Shown here: positions 35,801-44,800 of the stretch, in pieces
Position numbering within the stretch: position 1 is the first letter of the stretch
Layout: each line of letters opens with the position of its first letter
NCBI RefSeq assembly: GCF_030445035.2
Contig: NC_080673.1
Location: 200,382,216-200,446,215 of the forward strand
Length of the DNA stretch: 64,000 nucleotides
Reading direction: 5' to 3'
Origin: Dasypus novemcinctus
Taxonomy: Eukaryota > Chordata > Mammalia > Cingulata > Dasypodidae
The notes under the pieces: model-generated
Seen by the model: only the letters and a program-made list of their open reading frames with translations
Told to the model about the DNA's origin: nothing
Databases searched by the model: none
Program-made: the position numbers and the translations under genes

Positions 35801-38800
35801 GCAGGCACTCGGCACATGCTCACGAGTGTTCGTTGCTGCTGCTGTTGTTACTGTTACTGATTTCAACGAGGAAATGGAGCCCAAGAGGGGAGTGGCCTCC
35901 CTGGAGCTGTGGGGGTGGGGTGGCAAGATGGAACCTGCATCCCTGACCTCATCACCCCACCACGGGGGAGGACACCGGGGTGCACCACTGCCCCGCAGCA
36001 GGCCTGCGGTGGCACAGCTGGACTTGAACCATAGCAAGCCGAAGCTGGGAGGGACCTTTGAAAGTACGGAGTCCAGCTCCCCTCGTTTCACAGACGAGGA
36101 AGGCGTTCAGAGCGTGTGGATGGTTTCCAAAGGGCACGCAGCTGGCAAGTGGTGGCAAGTCCCAAACCCAGCCCTCCAGCTCCCAGGGCTAAGCCTGCAT
36201 TCCTCTCCACCCAAAGGTCCAAACAGAGGGGTGCTGGAGCATACACGCCAGAGAATTTGGGGGAAAATTTTTTTTAAATCTAAGGTCATGTATATCACTA
36301 GAAGGAAAGCTAAAAACTGTTTAAGATAGTAAAACCTCATGTAAAACATGAATATGGGTGATATTGCCCATATAAGACTGCTTTTACAAAATATAGACAC
36401 AAATATACTACAGAGAAGGAAAAAGAACAGCAGCTATGTACGGCAGGGGAAGCAGAGAGGGACTGAGAGCTGATGAGCTCTGTATTTTTTTGGTTTTATT
36501 ATTATTATTATTATTGGAATCATGAAAAGGCTCTAAGAATGATGATGAATGTACAAATATGTGATTATATCCAAATACCATTGATTGTACACTTTGGATG
36601 GATTTACACTTTAATAATATGGATCATAAAATTGATCTGACAAAAAAAATACACACACAACTCATATGCACTCATACACATATATTCTGTTGGTTCTGTT
36701 TCTCTGGAAAACCTTGATACACAGAATAAATGAGATAATGCATGGGAAGAGCTTACAAAAAAAATGTGTATATACAGATTAGGGCTTTAGGCTCTCAAAC
36801 AGGAGCAGGGAAGGAAAAACAGGCCAAAATTATGAGCCGAGAACAGTTCAATAAAATGTCAAATGAACTGAAACCAATCAGCCACCACCTACTGTTAGAC
36901 CTCTGTCGATTTTTTAAATAACTATTCGTTTGTTGAAAGAACTGGTAGGAGGGGCTTCATTAAAGACGAAAACAAAAAACAACTACCTGTCTCCCATGCT
37001 TGAGAACAAAGATTCATTTCACTGCCAAACTAGACCAAGAGAAATGCTGATGCAAATGATAACCTTGGGTCTCACAAGTCCCCAAATTATTGAAGCAACC
37101 CTTCATTTTGCTTAGTGCACACCCTCTTGTGATGCCAGGATAAGAGACTTAGGAGGCTTTATAAGGTTTTCAACGACAGAGAACTGTCTGGCTGATGATT
37201 TCGCTGGACCCTGCAATTCTTTGGCACCGGCCGCTCCACTCTGGACGTTTCCAAGGAATTCCAACATGGCGGAAGGGCGATTCCCACCACTCACCTATCG
37301 TTATGTTTCCAAAGCCCAGCGTGATGAGCCGCTCCTTGTGCTCGTTAAGCTGGTGCTTGGACTCATTCAGGACGCTGTTGGCCCACAGAAGCAGGTTGGT
37401 GAAGACCGAGTGGATGACCCCAAACCTGGAAAACACAAGGACTCAGTTTCTGAGAAGTTCACAGGGAGGTCCGGGAAAGCTCCAAACCCCGTGGGGTGAG
37501 ACCGTGCATTATGCCCACATGTGTGCACATACACTCTCACAAACCCCCTTCTCAGCCATGAGTTAGTGTCATCCGGCAGCTCAGGCCCTTCATGGGCCTC
37601 CCTGCCCAGCTGGCAGGAGCAGTTCCATGGGCTCTTCCAAAGTCACATTCTGCCTTCACGTTGAACCTGCCAGTACTCAACCATTATCGATGGGACAACA
37701 AAGAAACAAGGTCTTGGAAGCAGAGCTACAGGGATTGAATCTTACTAGAAGAAGGCAAAGCAACCCTGCCGCTCACTAAACCCTTCCAATATTTTCCAGG
37801 GGGGAAGAGGAGAGGAGAGACCAATGATTGGAAATCTAGAAACAGCCTTACTGTTGGTCGGCCAACCCAACAATCACTGTCCACTCCCCTCTGCTTTGCC
37901 ATCCACCACTAAAGACACTGAAGCAAGCCAGGGACTTGCTGTGCAGCCTCCTTTCCAGCTACGTATGGCCACCTCAGATGTGAGGTGGAAACTTCTGGGT
38001 ACTATTGGGAAGGCTTTTTCTTTCTTGATTAAAGGAGTAATAAAGAGAGGAATCTACTTACAGTTCTCCCCCATCCCTTTTATCTGCCTTATATGTGGAT
38101 GTGATGGCTAGAGTTGTGGTAACTGTTTGGTGACCATGAGGCAACAAGCATGGCAAAGTGGAAACAGAAAGCCTGCTCTGTGGTGATACTGTTGAGCTGC
38201 TGGAACCTCCAGTAGGTTCAAGATCTAGCCCACAGTCAGGCATATCATAAATAACCACACCAAGACTTGAAGAATTAGTAAGTGGCAGAGCTGTTCTATT
38301 CTAGCTCCAGAGCCCTGCCTTTGCCTCTCTGCCATGCCACCTCCTGAAGAAGGAGAAAACAGGAAAAGAGATGCAGTGGAAGGTGAACACTGGGCTCTGG
38401 AGAATGGAGGAGAGAGCTATGGGAAATATAGCTCCAATTGGGTCTCTCCTTATTTCAAAGCTCCAAAGTCTCCCCAGGCCATCAGATTTAAGACCTGGCA
38501 TCCAGGGTGCTTAACACTGTGCCTTGCATGCAGCAGGTGCAGCAAATACCTGGGATTTGAGAGATGCATTCTTTAAAACCTTTGGGGGACTGGTTACTCC
38601 TAAATTAGAGAACAAAGGCCCAGAGGAAGCCTTATCCCTCCTCACTGAGAGTATGCCCACCCATTATCTGCCTAGAGGAAAAAAGAAAACTGTCCCTGTG
38701 TCCTCAACCCTGACCCTGCCTCTCCTCTGAGTTTTAACTCCAGCTGAGCCCTCTGAGGTTCCCACGAAAACTTGCCTATTTGAACCCTGGCTTCCTTTGG

Positions 38801-41800
38801 CAGCTACATCACGTGCAAGCACAGCTGGAGAAGGAAGCAGACTCCCAGGGTGCCTGTCTGTCGGCCTCTCCCCTGCCCAGTTGCTATAGACTGTGGCCAG
38901 CCTTCCACAAGGCATCTGCAGGTATTGTATAGTGCCTTTGACAAGCACGGACAATGCTGTTTGCCTCAGACTGGCTGGCTTTTCTTTTGCTCATAAAGCA
39001 CACAGCTCCCCTTTCTCTTTTTCCTGGTCCAGTGGCTTTGTCCAATCCCAGGGCCCCCTGAGCCCAAGGAGGTAGAGCCAAGGCCACCTGCGGAGGCAGT
39101 CTGTTCTGCAATGCCATCTCCAGGCAAGGTGGCAGCATCCTGTTGGTTTGATCTGGAAATTGTCCTACAAAGGGCAAACGTAATTTCCCCATGCCAAGCT
39201 GCTTCTCTCATACTTGGATCTGATAACTGCAGACCCCAATAAAGGGAGGCCTTCCTTGAGCCATCACAGTTAGTTTCCAGCCCTGCTTTCAGAACCTCCG
39301 TGCTTGTAAACCTCACCCTTGGGGAAAGAAAAGAGACCCACACCAGTCAGGAAAACTCACAGCTCAGGTGAAAACCTCCTATGCATACTAAAAGCACTGG
39401 ACAGTGGAATACTGACTTGAAAGACCTGAAAGAGTTAACGCAAGAATGGCAAGACTGCAGGACCTGAAGGAAGCGCCAATGACTGAAAGGGGTCTTGCAT
39501 AAGCATTATGGAGGGAGTGGTGGGAACAGTGCCAAATGAAGGGATGGCCCGCATCGAGAGGGAGCAACCCCGGCTCAGCTCAAGCCTTTGTTGCCAACTC
39601 TTCCAACTTTTCTAGAGAACTCTAAATCTAAAATCTACAAGTTGGTAAGTGATTTGAAAATGTTAGTACAAACAAAACTATCAGCAGATGAAATTAAACT
39701 AAATCTGATCTGGTTCAAACCATTCCCTGTCCAGTTTTGGAAAATGAGGCCAAGAGCTGGAGAGAGCCTGACTCCACTCACTTGGTGAGTGTGGCCAAGA
39801 CAGCACGAGGGCCCGGACCCTCTGAATCCCCCAAATGAAAGATCCTGGGGTCATGTCTGCAAACACGGCCTATGGTAGTGCAAGACATAGATGCGAGCTA
39901 CATATGGAATTTTAGTATTTCTAGCAGCTACATTTTTGTTCAAAGTGTAATAGAATAGGTGCAAATAATTTTAATAATATTTTGCTAAACCCAATATACT
40001 ATTGTGTCATGTACAACCAATACAAAAAAATTATTAATGAGATTTATTTTTCTTTTTCTCTTCTAGTCTCCAATATCCAGACTGTGTTTCTACTTATAGC
40101 ACATCTCAATGTGCACTGGACACCATTTGAGTGCTTAGTAGCCACATGTGTCTAGTGGCTGCTCTATTGGACAGAACAGATCTAAAAGAGTAAGCAAAGC
40201 AAAAGACCCTTTTCTACTTGGAGGGACTTGGGCCCAAATGTCCTGAGACTGTGTTTAAATAAATGACTAAAGCAAAAAGAAAGAACCTCACCCAGAAAAT
40301 CCAGCTAGTCACTGCCATCACTGTGATGCCTTCGAAATAGCAGTGGATGAAGTCAATAACACTCAAGTCCCAGCCAGCCATGCACAGCAAGTTGCCTGAC
40401 CCCGGGCATTTGCTTTACTTCTCTGAGCCTCATGTTGAGTGAAGTGTCCTAAGTAGCTCTTTTAGATCTAGTTGCTTTTTCCTCTATTTCTTTATAAATC
40501 TCCTCTCTAGATATTCTATCAAATATTAAAAATGGTTTATTGGGGTCTCCAACTACTATTATAAAACTATTTTTCCCTTCAATTCTGCCAATGTTTGCTT
40601 TATATATTTTGAGGTCTGTTGTTAGGTGCATATATATTTACAATTGATATAGCTTCTTGGTGCATTGACCTTTTTAACAATATGTAATGTTCTTTGCCTC
40701 TTATGACATTTGCTTCACTACTCTGAGCCTCAGGTTCCTGATCATTTTACAGATAATATCTACTGTGCCTGATGGATAGGGATCTAGTGAGAGAGGATTT
40801 CATAAGTAACACCATGTAAAAGAAAGTGCTTTGTAAACAGTAGAGTTAATATGATTCAGCCAGGAGTTTCTAGGCACAGAGAAGCTGCTCAAATCTCACT
40901 CTTCATCCCAGCAATTTTACTTCTAGAATTTAACCCAAGGAAATAATCAGAAGTATTCAAAAATATTTTTGATTGAAGATACTCATCATAGCACTATTTA
41001 TAATAATAAAAATTTTCAGACCAGTTAAATGTCCAACAATGGTTAGACTATAGAAATGAAGCATTATGATATCAATAAAAATCATATTATAGAAAAACGC
41101 TGATGGGGAAATGTCACCAACAAAATTAAAAGAAAAAACAGAATGAGAAGAACAGGACCACAATTTTAAAAAGAAAAAAAGGAAAAATGATATACTTATT
41201 GTAACAGTTTGATATAATTGATGACTTCCAAAAAGAAATATTGGATTATGTTTGTAAACTGATCTTTTCCTCTGGGCATGTTAGATTATTTTGGATTCAG
41301 AGGTTAAGTTAATTAAGTAATCAGGTAAACCCCTTGTGCCAGTAGGGCATTGAGTCCCTACCCACCAAGGGGTGGCCAAGGACAGAGTTGGGTGGGGGCT
41401 TTTAATGTTAGAGTTTTGATGTTGGAGTTTGATGCTGAAGCTGGAGCCCCAGGGAGAGAGAGACAGAGCCGTTCACCTGATAGTCTACAGCTGACCCTGT
41501 GGAGAAAGGCAAAGTCTAGAGAGCCTCATAGTCTACAGCTGACCTTGTGGAGAAAAGAGAGGAGCTGAGCCCAGAGGAACCCAGGAAGCCTGAATCCTCA
41601 CAGCTGTCAACAGCCATCTTGCTCCAACAAAATTAAAAGAAAAAGCAGAATGAGAAGAACAGGACCACGTGAAAATAGACTTTAGTGAGGGAATTAACTT
41701 GTGCATTATGGCCTGGTATCTTTAAGCTCTTGCCCCAAATAAATACCCTTTATAAAAACCAACCAGTATCTGGTATTTTGTATCAGCACCCCTTTGGCCA

Positions 41801-44800
41801 ACTAATACACCTATTCATAGAAAAAAGACTGGAAGGAAATATACCAAAATGTTCACAGTAGTGGGTAGTGAGGTTATGGTGACTTTTCAATTCTACTGTA
41901 TCCTTATTTTTATCAGAAAAAAAGGTAAAATTGTTAAAGATAATGTAACAATTATCTTTGTTTGCAGAGTAGATGAATCAAGACCCATGCCCTGGAGCAA
42001 AACCAGCAAGGAACACCCTCACACTGCCAGCCAGCACGCAGCCCCATGGGTGGATGGACGAGCGGGCAATGCACACGTGCCCCTTGCTCCCCAGTGTATG
42101 AAATAGGATGTGGGTTCAGAGCCCGAAAGCTCACGCCTGCCACTGACCCTCTGTGAGCTTGAGCAAGCGTCTTATCCCAAGGAAGCTGATGCCTCGTGTA
42201 TTTCATGCAGATAAGACCAGTTACCCTCACAGAGTGCAGACTAAAGGTGTCAATGGATGTGAAAGCCTTTGTCCAGCTCTGAGGATGATTAAAGGTGGCT
42301 TTGTGGGCTCCTTGGGGCCCTGGACCTCATTTGACCCTGATTTGTCCATTTGGCCTCATCAGTCCATTCTCTTCCCCCACCAGTCCCTCCTTTGTTCCTC
42401 CCCCACTAGGAGACATGGCTTCTCTTGTTAATGATACTGGGGTTAAACGTCACTGCCAAGGCCACACTTGGGGCTGCACAGGGAGTACCAGGCTTCCCAG
42501 TGCACAACTGCAGAGGGTGTCACTCACACAGCTTAGGATACAGCAGCTCGTCACCACTGCATATTCCCAGCAGTGCCTGGTAGCAGACCCTGCACGCGGC
42601 AGGCACTCAACACATGCCCAACTGTGTGTTGACATTGATCCTTTTTGCAAAATGAGGTTGGTGACATTTTTTTCTATTTTAATAGTCTATTGAAATAGTT
42701 CTATTTAGTAGACATACATAAATCAATCTTTTAAATGCCATTTGTCATTTCAAGTGGTATTGGGGGAGTTTTCTCTTCCTTGCTGATCTTTTATAAGATG
42801 AGGGGTCTTTCTATAAAGCAAATTCTGATCCTTTGATTCATCCATATGTATGCACATATGGCTTTCTTACATAATTGTAATATTTTGAGCATTGGTGTAA
42901 TTCATCCCATTACCATATAGATTATTTCCTGTGATCCTCACGGTTACCTGGAGAGAAAATGAGAATAGACTCAACCCTTTTGCTGAGTACTTAGGCCCCA
43001 GGCACGTGCCATGTGCTTTATGTCTATTACTTCACTCCATCCTCCACAACAGACTCTATTATTATCACCATTTTACACATGCAGAAACTGAGCATCAGCA
43101 AAGGGAAGTGTCTAAGATGAAGAGTTGAAATTCAAACCTGCATCATCCTACTATAACAGTTATCTCCAGGAAGGGACCAAAGATGGCTCCCAGAAGGGAG
43201 CATTTTGTTCTTTGGGACAAAGCAAGAGAGTTGGTCTCAGTTCTTATCACTCTAGGCAAGATAGCAGGGACGAGTTTTGTTTGAGCTAAAGGAATGCCAA
43301 ATCACATTGAAAGCAGTTACGCACTCTTTTTACCTTTCAAGTGTTTTGAAAGACTGGATAATGTCCTTTGCATGTCCCCAAAGAAAATACACCTAGATGG
43401 AAATAAAGGAAGAAAAAAAATGCATCAGTGGGAAAACTGCCATTACCCCTACATACTTGAGAAGCTAGAAAACCTAAGAAAAAGGTGCAGGAAAATGTTG
43501 GGACCATCAGTAACCACCCAAATTGCTAACCTTATCTCTGGTGGCAGTGCCATTCAGCGGTCAAGGAGGCAAATTGCTAACCTTATCTCTGGTGGAAGTG
43601 CCATTCAGCGGTCGGGGAGGGACTCCCAGAGCACTGTGATAAGAAGCTGAGTGAGGTCTCCAGGTTCAGGAGAAAAAGCACTGTGATTGATTGGGAATGT
43701 CTGCCTTGCTGTGATTGATTGAGGATGCCTGCCACAGCACAAGGCATGGGAAAGGCAGCCTCTCATAAACCCTGTTCTCCTAAATCAGTTTTCACCCCAA
43801 AAAAATATTTAATGAAATATGCCAGTGGCCAGAAAATAAATGTTGAGGGCTTTAAATGAAGAACGAAACTGATCCAAGCTGGTCTTTTGTTTCCCTCTAT
43901 TAACTTATGTTCCAGGGCCCTGGCCACAGTGATCACATGGGATAGGAGCTGAGCAGACAGATGCTGGGTATCTGAAACCTGTGCAAATCCTGGCTCCCTC
44001 AGGCCTAGCCACACGGCCTCTCTCAGGGAACCTTTCAGTGTCTGCTTTCCCATCCGTGAAATGGGGGTAAGAAGGGAACCTACCTTGGAAGGTGCTATGA
44101 ACAATTAAATGGAATAATCCATATCAATTACTTAGAACAGTGCCTCGAATGCGTTAAATTCTCAGTAAATGTTCAGCATTGTCAACTTATTCATTCATTG
44201 CCATTGACTGAGCACCTAATCTGTACCGAGCATTATTTGAACTTCTAAAATGTTTGGGGCCTTATTTTAAACACATACACCTATCAATTACCTACCCTGC
44301 CTGACAGCACTGGCCCTTGATAAAATTTTTCTTGTTTAATCTTCATTTTACCATTAATGAGCTATAAAAAGAAAATCACGCACCACCAAATAAAATGTGC
44401 TCACACATATTACCTCTTTCAGCATTGTTTTGCCAGGATCAGCTGTCCTGCTCTACAAAACATTTTCAGGGCAGAATTCATGATCACTGCTCTTCTCCTC
44501 AGTCACTCAACAACTTAAAAGCCCACCAGCAGTAACCTCGGTAAAGGTGACATTCAGCATGACAACAGGGAAACGACTAATAATTATGATTTTTCTGAGA
44601 TGAGTGGTTACATAGGCCTGAAGAAGGAATGCTCAGGAGTGTGGAGTCTTTCTTTTTGGAGTAATGAAATTGTTCTAAAATTTTTGAGATAATGAGTGTA
44701 CAACATGGTGATTATACTAAATTAAGCCATTGATTATAGACTTTGGAAAGAATAGCTAGAAACAGCAGCTATGTACAGTGGGGGAGGCACAGAGAGATTG

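Larger units (their letters stand above)
33525..37294 (-). other. OTOP1: OTOP1 intron 4
   Basis: Between exons 4 and 5. It contains an AT-rich degenerate GATA-type simple repeat (33845-34110), an old L1 3' end (34480-34840), MIR fragments near 35600-35860 and 36045-36190, and another L1 3' end at 36420-36660. The parts 34850-35590 and 36670-37294 are AT-rich and unassigned. No exon-like conservation was recognised. Confidence 0.85.
37426..43333 (-). other. OTOP1: OTOP1 intron 3
   Basis: Between exons 3 and 4. It holds an ancient repeat at 38040-38230, a DNA-transposon-like fossil at 39870-40185, an antisense L1 ORF2 fragment at 40449-40708, an L1 3' UTR split by an LTR (41200-41809), and MIR fragments at 42080-42290 and 42960-43140. 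38240-39870 and 42290-42960 show nothing I can assign. Confidence 0.85.
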
